Origin: Pelagirhabdus alkalitolerans
GTDB taxonomy: Bacteria; Bacillota; Bacilli; Bacillales; Amphibacillaceae
NCBI RefSeq assembly: GCF_900096905.1
Contig: NZ_FMYI01000001.1
Coordinates: 124,001-188,000 of the forward strand
Reading direction: 5' to 3'
Length of the DNA stretch: 64,000 nt
Shown: positions 1-7,319 of the stretch, piece after piece
How positions within the stretch are numbered: the stretch's first letter is position 1
Layout of the letters: each line of letters opens with the position of its first letter
Translations under genes and position numbers: made by a program
The notes under the pieces: model-generated
Told to the model about the DNA's origin: nothing
The model's input: only the letters and a program-made list of their open reading frames with translations
The model's database searches: none

Positions 1-517
1 CTAATGTATCGATACCTGTACGCTCAACAAGTTCTTTACACTCAGCAGTGTCAGCATACATAATGCTGCCTGATACGTCATCTTCTTGTCCACCAACTGT
101 TCCAAGTTCAGCTTCTACTGATACACCGTGTAGGTGAGCAAGCTCTACAACTTTAGATGTAGTCGCAACATTCTCTTCAAATGGATCGTGTGAAGCGTCA
201 ATCATAACGGATGTGAAACCAGCATGGATTGCTTTTGCACATTGTTCGAAGCTTGAACCGTGGTCTAAGTGGATCGCAATAGGAACTGTTGTCCCTTGTG
301 CTTCCATTACAGCTTCAACCATCGCTACAACTACGTTGTAACCACCCATGTAACGAGCTGCACCTTCAGATACACCAAGAATGGCTGGAGATTTTTCTTC
401 TTCAGCTGCTTGAAGAATCGCTTGTACGTACTCCAAGTTGTTGAGGTTAAACTGACCTACAGCATAAGCATTTTTGTTAGCTGTGTTGAGCATTTCTGTC
501 ATTGATACTAATGGCAT
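1..517 (-). CDS. fbaA: Class II fructose-bisphosphate aldolase (C-terminus beyond window)
   Basis: Cytosolic zinc aldolase that interconverts fructose-1,6-bisphosphate with dihydroxyacetone phosphate and glyceraldehyde-3-phosphate in glycolysis and gluconeogenesis. About 172 N-terminal residues are present; the rest lies past the left edge. The start MPLVSMTEML, the segment HLDHGSSFEQ (family catalytic Asp and zinc-ligand His) and MIDASHDPFEEN identify the class II family. The ATG at 517 has GGAGG 8 nt upstream. spo0F lies just upstream, the usual Bacillus order. A promoter and a cre-like site sit between the two genes. Confidence 0.97.
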   Translation of the reverse strand, partial: MPLVSMTEMLNTANKNAYAVGQFNLNNLEYVQAILQAAEEEKSPAILGVSEGAARYMGGYNVVVAMVEAVMEAQGTTVPIAIHLDHGSSFEQCAKAIHAGFTSVMIDASHDPFEENVATTSKVVELAHLHGVSVEAELGTVGGQEDDVSGSIMYADTAECKELVERTGIDTL

Positions 518-624
518 GAATTGTTCCTCCTTAAGATATAAGAAATAAAATAGTAAGAGAGCTCAAAAAAATTTGAACACGCTTAGATAGCCAGTCAAAA
601 ACTTTGTTGATTGGATACCTTATT

Positions 625-653
625 AGCATACCAATTTACGCCCGAAGGTGCAA
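625..653 (-). promoter_or_regulatory. SigA-type promoter of fbaA
   Basis: On the minus strand TTGCAC (648-653) and TATGCT (625-630) are separated by 17 nt, which predicts a start near 618 and a leader of about 100 nt before fbaA. Confidence 0.6.
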
Positions 654-667
654 CATAACTTGACAAT

Positions 668-681
668 TGAAAGCGTTTACT
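668..681 (-). promoter_or_regulatory. cre-like site (CcpA) upstream of fbaA
   Basis: The plus strand reads TGAAAGCGTTTACT. This matches the catabolite-response consensus TGWNANCGNTNWCA at every fixed position except the last. The site centre lies about 55 bp upstream of the predicted fbaA start. In known Bacillus cases that position fits CcpA activation (as at pta and ackA) better than roadblock repression. The role is inferred. Confidence 0.55.
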
Positions 682-733
682 TCATAAAAATTCGAATAAA
701 ATTCAAAAATAATGTTCTTTTTCTTGAATAAGT

Positions 734-1108
734 TTATAACAATGGCGATGTTTGAAGTGCTTTTTTAATTTTTGCTTTTGCGTCATTAATATCGAATGGT
801 TTATTAAAATAATCTTTAACCGTTATGTACGGAGCCGACTTTTCTTTCACCTCATCAACGAGTCCTGACATTAAAATGATTGGAATTCTATAGCCTAACT
901 GTTCTAATTCTTTCGTTACCTTAATGCCATTCATTTCTGGCAATCGATAATCCATAATTATAAGATCTGGTTGTTCGGTTTGGACAGATTGAATCACCTC
1001 AGATCCTTTTTGACATGATGCCACATTAAAGCCCTCTTGTTTAAGAATAATTTCTAATAGTGACCGAATACCACGTTGGTCGTCCACCACTAACACTTTT
1101 TGACGCAT
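734..1108 (-). CDS. spo0F: Sporulation phosphorelay response regulator Spo0F
   Basis: Single-domain receiver of 124 residues that passes phosphate from sporulation kinases to Spo0B. The receiver landmarks are all present: acidic pair D9-D10, phospho-acceptor D53 in IIMDYRLPEMNG, the switch Ser/Thr as S81, and K103 in FNKPFD. There is no output domain, as expected of Spo0F. It lies between pyrG and fbaA, the Bacillus position; the ywjG-like gene found there in B. subtilis is missing. The ATG at 1108 has GGGAGG as RBS. A SigH-like promoter precedes it. Confidence 0.93.
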   Translation of the reverse strand: MRQKVLVVDDQRGIRSLLEIILKQEGFNVASCQKGSEVIQSVQTEQPDLIIMDYRLPEMNGIKVTKELEQLGYRIPIILMSGLVDEVKEKSAPYITVKDYFNKPFDINDAKAKIKKALQTSPLL

Positions 1109-1147
1109 ACTTACAACCTCCCTTATCCATGTAAAATATAGTAAAGT

Positions 1148-1175
1148 ATTCGAGAAAAAGGGTCATAATTCCTGC
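1148..1175 (-). promoter_or_regulatory. SigH-like promoter of spo0F
   Basis: On the minus strand GCAGGAATT (1167-1175) fits the SigH -35 RNAGGAWWW, and a GAAT core (1148-1151) fits the SigH -10; the purine expected at the first -10 position is C. Spacing is about 12 nt. B. subtilis spo0F is known to be SigH-driven, which supports the call. Confidence 0.5.
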
Positions 1176-1180
1176 ATATA

Positions 1181-1223
1181 CAAAATATGATGAATGCCCT
1201 ATTTAGACATTCATCATATTTTG
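1181..1223 (-). terminator. Terminator downstream of pyrG
   Basis: Arms of 16 nt (1181-1196 and 1208-1223) pair perfectly around an 11-nt loop just past the pyrG stop. The T-run after the stem is short (TTTTG then TATATG), so termination may be partial. Confidence 0.6.
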
Positions 1224-1229
1224 TTTCTG

Positions 1230-2825
1230 TTATTCAACGACTGAGCTAATGAATCCCGAGAATAATTGTTGTGGGCGTGTCGGACGCGATTTGAATTCTG
1301 GATGGAATTGTGACGCGACAAACCACGGATGATCGGTTAACTCAATCGTTTCAATTAACTTGCCATCAGGAGATGTGCCTGAGAACATAAATCCTTCTGC
1401 TTCCATTGGTTCTCTGTATTCATTATTAAATTCATAACGGTGGCGGTGACGTTCATAAACTAAATCTTCGTCATTGTAGGCTGCTTTTGTCTTCGTACCA
1501 TCTTTTAATCGACAAGGATATAATCCTAGACGCAATGTTCCACCCATATCTTCTATATCTTTTTGTTCTGGGAGTAAATCAATCACAGGGTGTTCTGTAC
1601 TTGGATCAATCTCAGCTGAATGGGCATCTTTTAACCCTAATACGTTACGTGCAAACTCAACGGTTGCAAGCTGCATCCCTAAACAAATACCGAGGAATGG
1701 CACTTTTTCTTCACGTGCATAACGAATGGCTTCTATTTTACCTTCAATGCCTCGATCACCAAAGCCACCGGGTACTAAAATCCCATCTACATCAGCAACG
1801 TGCTGTGCGATATTCTCACGCGTTACCTCTTCTGCATTAATCCATTTCACTTCAACATCAACATCGTGAGGATAGCCTGCATGCTTGAGTGATTCGACAA
1901 CAGAAATATAAGCATCCGGTAATTCGACGTACTTACCAACCAATCCAATGGTCTTTTTCTTAGATAGATTTTGAACGGTTTCAGCTAGTTCACGCCAATT
2001 CGCCATATCAGGTTCACTTGTTTTTAAGTTAAAGTGATCGCACACAATTTGATCAAGGTGCTGTTTTTGTAATGAAAGTGGAATGTGATAAAGCGTCGCT
2101 GCATCTGTTGATTCAATGACATTTTCGGTATTAACATCACAAAATGTCGCGATTTTTTCCTTCATTTCTTTACTTACCGTCATTTCTGAACGCAAAATAA
2201 TCACATCGGGTTGAATACCTAATGAACGTAATTCTTTTACACTATGTTGTGTTGGTTTTGTTTTCAATTCACCAGCCGCTTTAATATATGGCACGAGAGT
2301 CGTGTGTAGATACATCACATTTTCTCTGCCAATATCACTTTTAATTTGGCGAATCGCTTCTAAAAACGGAAGGGATTCAATATCACCGACTGTTCCGCCA
2401 ATTTCTGTGATGACCACGTCTGCCCCTGTTTGTTCAGCTGCTTGGAATACCTTGTTTTTAATTTCATTTGTAATGTGTGGAATAACTTGTACAGTCCCAC
2501 CTAAGTAATCACCACGACGCTCTTTTTGAATAACGGTTGAATAAATTTTCCCTGTTGTAATATTCGAGTATTTTGATAAGTTAATATCAATAAAGCGTTC
2601 ATAGTGCCCTAAATCTAGATCCGTTTCGGCACCATCATCTGTGACAAATACCTCACCATGTTGATACGGACTCATCGTACCTGGGTCTACATTAATATAC
2701 GGGTCAAATTTTTGAATCGTTACACTCAATCCTCTGTTTTTCAACAATCGACCTAAAGAGGCAGCTGCGATCCCTTTACCAATCGATGATACAACCCCGC
2801 CTGTTACGAAAATATACTTTGCCAC
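1230..2825 (-). CDS. pyrG: CTP synthase
   Basis: Converts UTP to CTP using ATP and glutamine, the last step of de novo CTP synthesis. 531 residues, normal for the family. The N-terminal synthetase domain begins AKYIFVTGGVVSSIGKG (nucleotide loop). The C-terminal class I glutaminase domain carries PGGFGDRG and the nucleophile elbow LGICLGMQ, with the His-Glu pair in QFHPEF. I place the start at the GTG at 2825, with GGAG 9 nt upstream. The open frame continues upstream to 2975, but that stretch overlaps the promoter and attenuator and is not protein. Expression is set by the leader described separately. Confidence 0.96.
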   Translation of the reverse strand: MAKYIFVTGGVVSSIGKGIAAASLGRLLKNRGLSVTIQKFDPYINVDPGTMSPYQHGEVFVTDDGAETDLDLGHYERFIDINLSKYSNITTGKIYSTVIQKERRGDYLGGTVQVIPHITNEIKNKVFQAAEQTGADVVITEIGGTVGDIESLPFLEAIRQIKSDIGRENVMYLHTTLVPYIKAAGELKTKPTQHSVKELRSLGIQPDVIILRSEMTVSKEMKEKIATFCDVNTENVIESTDAATLYHIPLSLQKQHLDQIVCDHFNLKTSEPDMANWRELAETVQNLSKKKTIGLVGKYVELPDAYISVVESLKHAGYPHDVDVEVKWINAEEVTRENIAQHVADVDGILVPGGFGDRGIEGKIEAIRYAREEKVPFLGICLGMQLATVEFARNVLGLKDAHSAEIDPSTEHPVIDLLPEQKDIEDMGGTLRLGLYPCRLKDGTKTKAAYNDEDLVYERHRHRYEFNNEYREPMEAEGFMFSGTSPDGKLIETIELTDHPWFVASQFHPEFKSRPTRPQQLFSGFISSVVE

Positions 2826-2890
2826 ATTCACTCGCTCCTTTTTTGTTTTGTTAAGATGTACGGTTGACGCATTTTCTTTTGTGAGTTGAT

Positions 2891-2993
2891 CTAAAAAATA
2901 TAAAAACGTCCCCCTATATAAAATAGGGGGACGTATGAATGTTGTTTTATAGAGCCCAAATAAAATATTACCCATTGGGACTTAAAAAGTCAA
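2891..2993 (-). promoter_or_regulatory. pyrG promoter and CTP-sensing reiterative-transcription attenuator
   Basis: On the minus strand TTGACT (2988-2993) and TAATAT (2965-2970) are 17 nt apart. The start at 2957 gives a transcript beginning GGGCTC. It is followed by a perfect 12-bp hairpin (2906-2917 with 2923-2934), whose 5' arm contains CCCCC, and then a T-rich run. This is the architecture known for B. subtilis pyrG: at low CTP, polymerase stutters G residues at the GGGC start. The poly-G end then pairs with the C-tract of the terminator and allows read-through. All three elements are visible here; the mechanism is by homology. Confidence 0.85.
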
Positions 2994-3000
2994 GCGCCTT

Positions 3001-3543
3001 TTATTTCTTTTCTTCTTCGTCGTCTTCCTCTTCATCTTCTTCATCAAATGAATCATCAAAGACATCATCAAGTTCATCTTCTTCAATGTCTTCTTCGTCA
3101 CCTAAATCAATTGCGGCATCTTCTTCATCGTTCTTAAAGTCAGCCTCAAGTGCTTCAAGTGGCACTTCTGTTAAATCTTCCTCTTCTTCAGCAGCAACTG
3201 GTTCTTCTTTTTTCTTTTTCTTTTTCTTAGGAGCTGCTTTTTTCTTCTTTTTCTTCTTAGGTTCAGCTGTAATTTCTTCATCAATCTGTTCAACTGGGTA
3301 CCACGTTTTAAGTCCCCACTGTCCTTTTCCTAATGTAAGGAAACGACCATCTAAGTTTAAATCCGTATAGAATTGCGCGAAGAAATCCGCTTTCTGTTCT
3401 TCCGTATATTCTTTCAATTCAGCAATACGATCATAAATATCTTTATAATTCATCGCTTTTTTCTCTTCTTCTAAAACATATACAGCTAGTTCAATCATCG
3501 ATTTTTCGATTCGTTCGTCACGGTCTAATTTAGCTAAGCTCAC
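3001..3543 (-). CDS. rpoE: RNA polymerase delta subunit
   Basis: Core-polymerase accessory subunit of Gram-positive bacteria that speeds recycling and lowers nonspecific binding. 180 residues. The N-terminal HARE-type globular domain (to about residue 92) includes FYTDLNLDGRFL and WGLKTWYPV. A lysine block (about residues 96-113) follows, then a long Asp/Glu tail. The globular-Lys-acidic order is the family signature. The start is GTG at 3543 with AAGGGAG upstream. pyrG follows, but has its own promoter, which begins within 10 nt of the rpoE stop. Confidence 0.95.
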   Translation of the reverse strand: MSLAKLDRDERIEKSMIELAVYVLEEEKKAMNYKDIYDRIAELKEYTEEQKADFFAQFYTDLNLDGRFLTLGKGQWGLKTWYPVEQIDEEITAEPKKKKKKKAAPKKKKKKKEEPVAAEEEEDLTEVPLEALEADFKNDEEDAAIDLGDEEDIEEDELDDVFDDSFDEEDEEEDDEEEKK

Positions 3544-3625
3544 CGTTAAAGCACTCCCTTTATTTGATTATTGCCCCCTAAAATTAGGTGGTCTCATTTA
3601 ACGTGTCTATTCCGATTACTAGTAC

Positions 3626-3654
3626 ATTATAGGAGTATGCTCTTCAAAATGCAA
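3626..3654 (-). promoter_or_regulatory. SigA promoter of rpoE
   Basis: On the minus strand TTGCAT (3649-3654) and a consensus TATAAT (3626-3631) are 17 nt apart, which predicts a leader of about 75 nt before the rpoE GTG. Confidence 0.7.
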
Positions 3655-3672
3655 TATTTTCAACAAATACAC

Positions 3673-4260
3673 TTATTGTCGGATAAAATCTTTTAATTTT
3701 GTCACTTTTTGATCCGTCAATTCACCACTGTTATCAAATTGATAAATGTTCGATTCCGGGATGTCCCAATTAATTTCAGGGACGAAATTTACGCGTGTTT
3801 CGTAACTGTCCCAGTTCTCTAGTTTCCATGTATCCCGAACCGTGCCACGCTCTTCAATACGCTTTCGTTGTTTTTCAATATCTTCTAAGGTGACAACGAC
3901 GACTTTTACGTCTACTTCGTCTTTAGTTTTCTTAGCTTCTGTTAGCACGTCTTCTATATACGCTTTATTTTTTAATTCAGCCGTAAATGGTGAAATCATA
4001 AAAACGTTTTGACCGACACGTAAATTTTCGATGCAAATGTCTTTTGTCGTATCGTACTCAAGATCTCTTAAATTCTTCTTATAAAACTCCGAGTCACGAT
4101 CGTCTTTATCATGACCGTTATCGATTAAAAATTGTTCAACGAAACGTCCGCCAACCGTATCACGGTCTAAAAATGCACAAGGTATATCTTCTGCTACCTT
4201 TTCAGCGACGGTTGTTTTACCTGTTCCTGCTACCCCTACGAAATAAACTAATTTTTGCAT
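3673..4260 (-). CDS. P-loop kinase-like ATPase of unknown substrate
   Basis: 195 residues. A Walker A motif (G9-VAGTGK-T16) follows an N-terminal beta strand (LVYFVG). A DRD pair about 20 residues later (LDRDTVGG) resembles shikimate/gluconate-kinase and Zeta-type folds. An arginine-rich segment (KQRKRIEERGTVRDTWK) looks like a lid. This suggests a small-molecule kinase or phosphotransferase, but I do not recognise a named family and assign no substrate. No antitoxin-like partner is adjacent. It stands alone with its own RBS between rpoE and a GNAT gene. Confidence 0.7.
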   Translation of the reverse strand: MQKLVYFVGVAGTGKTTVAEKVAEDIPCAFLDRDTVGGRFVEQFLIDNGHDKDDRDSEFYKKNLRDLEYDTTKDICIENLRVGQNVFMISPFTAELKNKAYIEDVLTEAKKTKDEVDVKVVVVTLEDIEKQRKRIEERGTVRDTWKLENWDSYETRVNFVPEINWDIPESNIYQFDNSGELTDQKVTKLKDFIRQ

Positions 4261-4395
4261 GCTACCACACCTTTTTCCATAGTTTCTTTTTATGATAACG
4301 CATGCATTTTAAATTGCAATTGTTTTTTAAAATCATTAGACTTAATAACATCTTTATTCAATTATTGTTTTTCGATAATTATAGAATAAGTTAAA

Positions 4396-4872
4396 TTATA
4401 ACAATAAACTCATAACAAATTGTTCACCAATAGGTCCATTTATCCGCCTCCCTGTATCCTCATAACCCATTTTTGAATACAACTTATGAGCAGAAGTATT
4501 TTTGTGGTTAACAGCCAATACAATCTCATTACAGTTTACAAATTCTGATTTAATAAAATCACCCAATAAAGAAATCGCCTGTTTAGCATACCCTTGTCCT
4601 TGCTGTGCTTGATTAACTGATAATGAAGTTAACAGCATGGCATTGGGATTGTCTGAATACTCCTTCACTCGTTTCGTTGAATGTAATAAAAAGAATCCTA
4701 CAGGCTCATTTTCTTTTAATATGACTATTCTAAATTGCCCTTCTGTCACCTCGACATATTTGCTTGGTAAGGTAGTGAATTTTGCTTGTTCTTCAGGAAG
4801 CTGAAATGATGCCAAATCATCAAAATATTCATTCGAAAAGTGCTCTAACGTTACTTGATTAACTCTTTTCAT
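4396..4872 (-). CDS. GNAT-family N-acetyltransferase
   Basis: 158-residue acetyl-CoA-dependent acyltransferase of the GNAT superfamily. The acetyl-CoA pyrophosphate loop appears as QQGQGYA (residues 90-95), preceded by the strand LLTSLSVN. C-terminal NHKNTSAHKLYSKMGYED is the usual motif B with the N..A..LY..MGF-type ending. The substrate cannot be told from sequence. It is a single gene with about 190 bp of non-coding sequence between it and argS. Confidence 0.82.
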   Translation of the reverse strand: MKRVNQVTLEHFSNEYFDDLASFQLPEEQAKFTTLPSKYVEVTEGQFRIVILKENEPVGFFLLHSTKRVKEYSDNPNAMLLTSLSVNQAQQGQGYAKQAISLLGDFIKSEFVNCNEIVLAVNHKNTSAHKLYSKMGYEDTGRRINGPIGEQFVMSLLL

Positions 4873-5040
4873 TTGATCATCTTCTCCTTTGAATTTTTTA
4901 CGTCGATAAATTAAAACATTTTACATACATTCATCATTTTTTATGGGGTAATCTTATAGATATTCATTGAATCGTTTAATTTCACATTATTAGTAACCCT
5001 CGTGTTGTTACCATCTCGACAAATTAATATACTCAAACAA

Positions 5041-5063
5041 AAAACCGAGCTAAGCTCGGTTTT
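5041..5063 (-). terminator. Terminator of argS
   Basis: Perfect inverted repeat of 11-nt arms (5041-5051 and 5053-5063, core CCGAGC/GCTCGG) overlapping the argS stop, followed on the minus strand by TTTTTTG. The core is the same as in the hairpin at 15786-15810. Confidence 0.8.
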
Positions 5064-6732
5064 ACATTTTCTCTGGTGCGTGAACACCAATTAAGTTAAG
5101 GGCATTGTTGAGTGTGATTTTCACAGCTTCCATTAATGCTAAACGTGATTTTGTCTTTTCTACGTTATCAGAATCAAGCACTTTCTCTTGATTGTAGTAG
5201 CTGTGTAGTTTCGCTGCTAAGTCAAACACGTATTGTGTCATGCGGTGAGGTGTTCTGTTTTCTGCCGCTTCTTGAATGACTTGTGGGAAATCACCTAAGT
5301 GCTTGAGTAGCTCGATCGCCTTTTCTGTCATCAGATGATCTGATAGATGATTCAAATCCACTTCATATCCTTTTTCTTCTGCTTGTTTTAACAGCGTACA
5401 AATCCGTGCGTGTGCATATTGGACATAGAAGACGGGATTATCGTTCGATTCTGAGCGCGCTAAATCCATATCAAAATCTAAGTGCGCATCACTTGAGCGC
5501 ATCACAAAGAAATAACGCATCGCATCAATGCCGACTTCTTCCATCAGTTCTCTTAACGTGACGGCCTTACCTGTTCGCTTACTCATTTTGACCTTCTCAC
5601 CATTCTCAAACAAGTTGACCATTTGAATAATTTGCACATCTAATGTGTCTTTTGAATGGCCAAGCGCTTGAATCGCTGCTTTCATTCGAGGGATATAGCC
5701 ATGATGGTCAGCACCCCAAATGTTGATCAATTGGTTAAAGCCACGATCAAGTTTATTTTTATGATACGCAATATCTGGTGTTAAATAGGTGTATGATCCG
5801 TCATTTTTGATTAAAACACGGTCTTTATCATCACCAAAGTCTGTTGTCTTAAACCACGTTGCGCCTTCCGATTCATACGTATACCCTTTTTCGTTTAAAA
5901 GCTCAAGTGCTGGTTTGATTTTTCCGTCTTCATAAAGCGACGTTTCAGAAAACCAATGATCAAAATTAACTCTAAATGCCGCTAAATCTTTAGCTAGTTT
6001 ATCAAGTTCTAATCGTAATCCTTCTTCTCTAAAGAAAGCAAGTTGCTCCTCTTCAGGTTGGTCAACTAAAGATTCTTGATGGTCTTTTGCTATTTGGTTA
6101 CCGATGTTTATAATATCTTTTCCGTGATAACCGTCTTCAGGCATCGGGTAGTCTTTTCCTAATGCTTGCATGTAACGCGCGCGCACAGACAAGGCCAAAT
6201 TGTTAATTTGATTACCGGCATCGTTAATGTAGTATTCACGTTCAACATCAAAACCACTTGCATCTAGTAAGTTACAAACAGAGTCACCAACAGCCGCACC
6301 ACGTGCATGGCCAAGGTGCAAATCGCCCGTTGGATTCGCAGAAACAAACTCCACTTGAACCCGCTCACCAAGGCCGACATTCGTCCGTCCGTATTGATCA
6401 CCTTCAGTTAAAATCATTGGGATCAAGCGCGTTAAATATTGATTATCGATGAAAAAGTTAATAAAACCAGGTCCTGCAATGTCAACCTTCTTGATCGATG
6501 CTTCGACATGGTTGAGTTCAGCGACAAGTGCTTCTGCAATCTGTCTTGGTGGTTTTTTCGCTACTTTTGTCAGTTGCATCGCAATATTGGTCGCATAGTC
6601 ACCGTGCGATTTTTCTTTCGGTTTTTCTAAAATGACTTCAGGCATCTCCGTTTCTGTTGCAAGTCCTGCTTGGATTACGGCTGATTTAATTTCTTCTTTT
6701 AACCGATCTTGCATGTCTTGTACAATCGTCAT
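5062..6732 (-). CDS. argS: Arginyl-tRNA synthetase
   Basis: Class I aminoacyl-tRNA synthetase charging tRNA-Arg; 556 residues, normal length. The N-terminal Arg-tRNA-synthetase additional domain (about 1-85) is followed by the HIGH motif as HLGH (139-142), the KMSKR motif (382-386) and a helical anticodon-binding domain with the conserved YVQYAHARIC segment. The start overlaps the ywiB stop by 4 nt (ATGA), so the two are translationally coupled and transcribed from the ywiB promoter. Confidence 0.96.
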   Translation of the reverse strand: MTIVQDMQDRLKEEIKSAVIQAGLATETEMPEVILEKPKEKSHGDYATNIAMQLTKVAKKPPRQIAEALVAELNHVEASIKKVDIAGPGFINFFIDNQYLTRLIPMILTEGDQYGRTNVGLGERVQVEFVSANPTGDLHLGHARGAAVGDSVCNLLDASGFDVEREYYINDAGNQINNLALSVRARYMQALGKDYPMPEDGYHGKDIINIGNQIAKDHQESLVDQPEEEQLAFFREEGLRLELDKLAKDLAAFRVNFDHWFSETSLYEDGKIKPALELLNEKGYTYESEGATWFKTTDFGDDKDRVLIKNDGSYTYLTPDIAYHKNKLDRGFNQLINIWGADHHGYIPRMKAAIQALGHSKDTLDVQIIQMVNLFENGEKVKMSKRTGKAVTLRELMEEVGIDAMRYFFVMRSSDAHLDFDMDLARSESNDNPVFYVQYAHARICTLLKQAEEKGYEVDLNHLSDHLMTEKAIELLKHLGDFPQVIQEAAENRTPHRMTQYVFDLAAKLHSYYNQEKVLDSDNVEKTKSRLALMEAVKITLNNALNLIGVHAPEKM

Positions 6733-7163
6733 TTTGATTCCTCCTCTATTTGTAAACGTAATTGGTGGGTTCTTGTTTGCTCTTGATTAATCGTTGCATC
6801 ATAATCCAATTGCAAATAGCCCCTCCCCTTTTCATCTAATGGTTCAAAGTGGATCTTGTCCGTCTTCGTTTCAACGTGCATCGTTCCATACGCATGGCGA
6901 TAAACATTTTCTGTGTTTTTTTTCATATCAAAGTGTTGCGTCATCTTAACAGAACCGCTTCGTTTGATCGTGACTTGGTCATCTTTAACGGTAATCATCG
7001 TTTTAACAACACCATCGTCACTTTCTTCATTAAAAAACAGAACGGTTCGCTCACTTGATGCGATCCAGTCTCCACTTGCTTCAACCTTTATAACTTCTTG
7101 ATCCTCGCCGTCATCAATGCGTGTTTCGAGCATGATTGATACTGGCCATTTATTTTGTTGCAT
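6729..7163 (-). CDS. ywiB: YwiB family beta-barrel protein (DUF1934)
   Basis: 144 residues, predicted cytosolic and rich in beta strands. The family sits immediately upstream of argS across Bacillaceae, as here, with a 4-nt stop/start overlap. The calycin-like barrel pattern shows as alternating hydrophobic strands and the conserved C-terminal segment GYLQLDYDATIN. The function is unknown; coupling to argS suggests only co-expression. Confidence 0.85.
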   Translation of the reverse strand: MQQNKWPVSIMLETRIDDGEDQEVIKVEASGDWIASSERTVLFFNEESDDGVVKTMITVKDDQVTIKRSGSVKMTQHFDMKKNTENVYRHAYGTMHVETKTDKIHFEPLDEKGRGYLQLDYDATINQEQTRTHQLRLQIEEESK

Positions 7164-7195
7164 ACGATCATCCTTACTTCATCTCAGTATGTTCA

Positions 7196-7224
7196 AGTAT
7201 AGAAATGATTCAGACTAAACTCAA
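7196..7224 (-). promoter_or_regulatory. Promoter of ywiB-argS
   Basis: Minus-strand TTGAGT (7219-7224) and TATACT (7196-7201) with a 17-nt spacer, about 30 nt upstream of the ywiB ATG. Confidence 0.6.
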
Positions 7225-7319
7225 GTGAAAATTTTATTTTTATGGAAACTATTTTTAGATAAACGATTAGTTTTATTCTAATGTTGCCATACTGTTTCTA
7301 AAAAATGAGGTGTTCACCG

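Noticed and set aside
2826..2975. Longer pyrG reading frame starting at 2975
   Set aside because: This stretch contains the -10 box, the GGGC start and the attenuator hairpin; the GTG at 2825 has a good RBS and gives the family's normal length.
2939..3370. Plus-strand open frame rich in Ser and Phe opposite rpoE
   Set aside because: It is the antisense of the Asp/Glu and Lys codon runs of the delta-subunit tail; no RBS and low-complexity product.
7265..7294. SigG promoter for pbpG (CATACTG with an upstream GATTAG)
   Set aside because: The -10 resembles the forespore consensus, but the -35 does not, so it is not listed as a feature.
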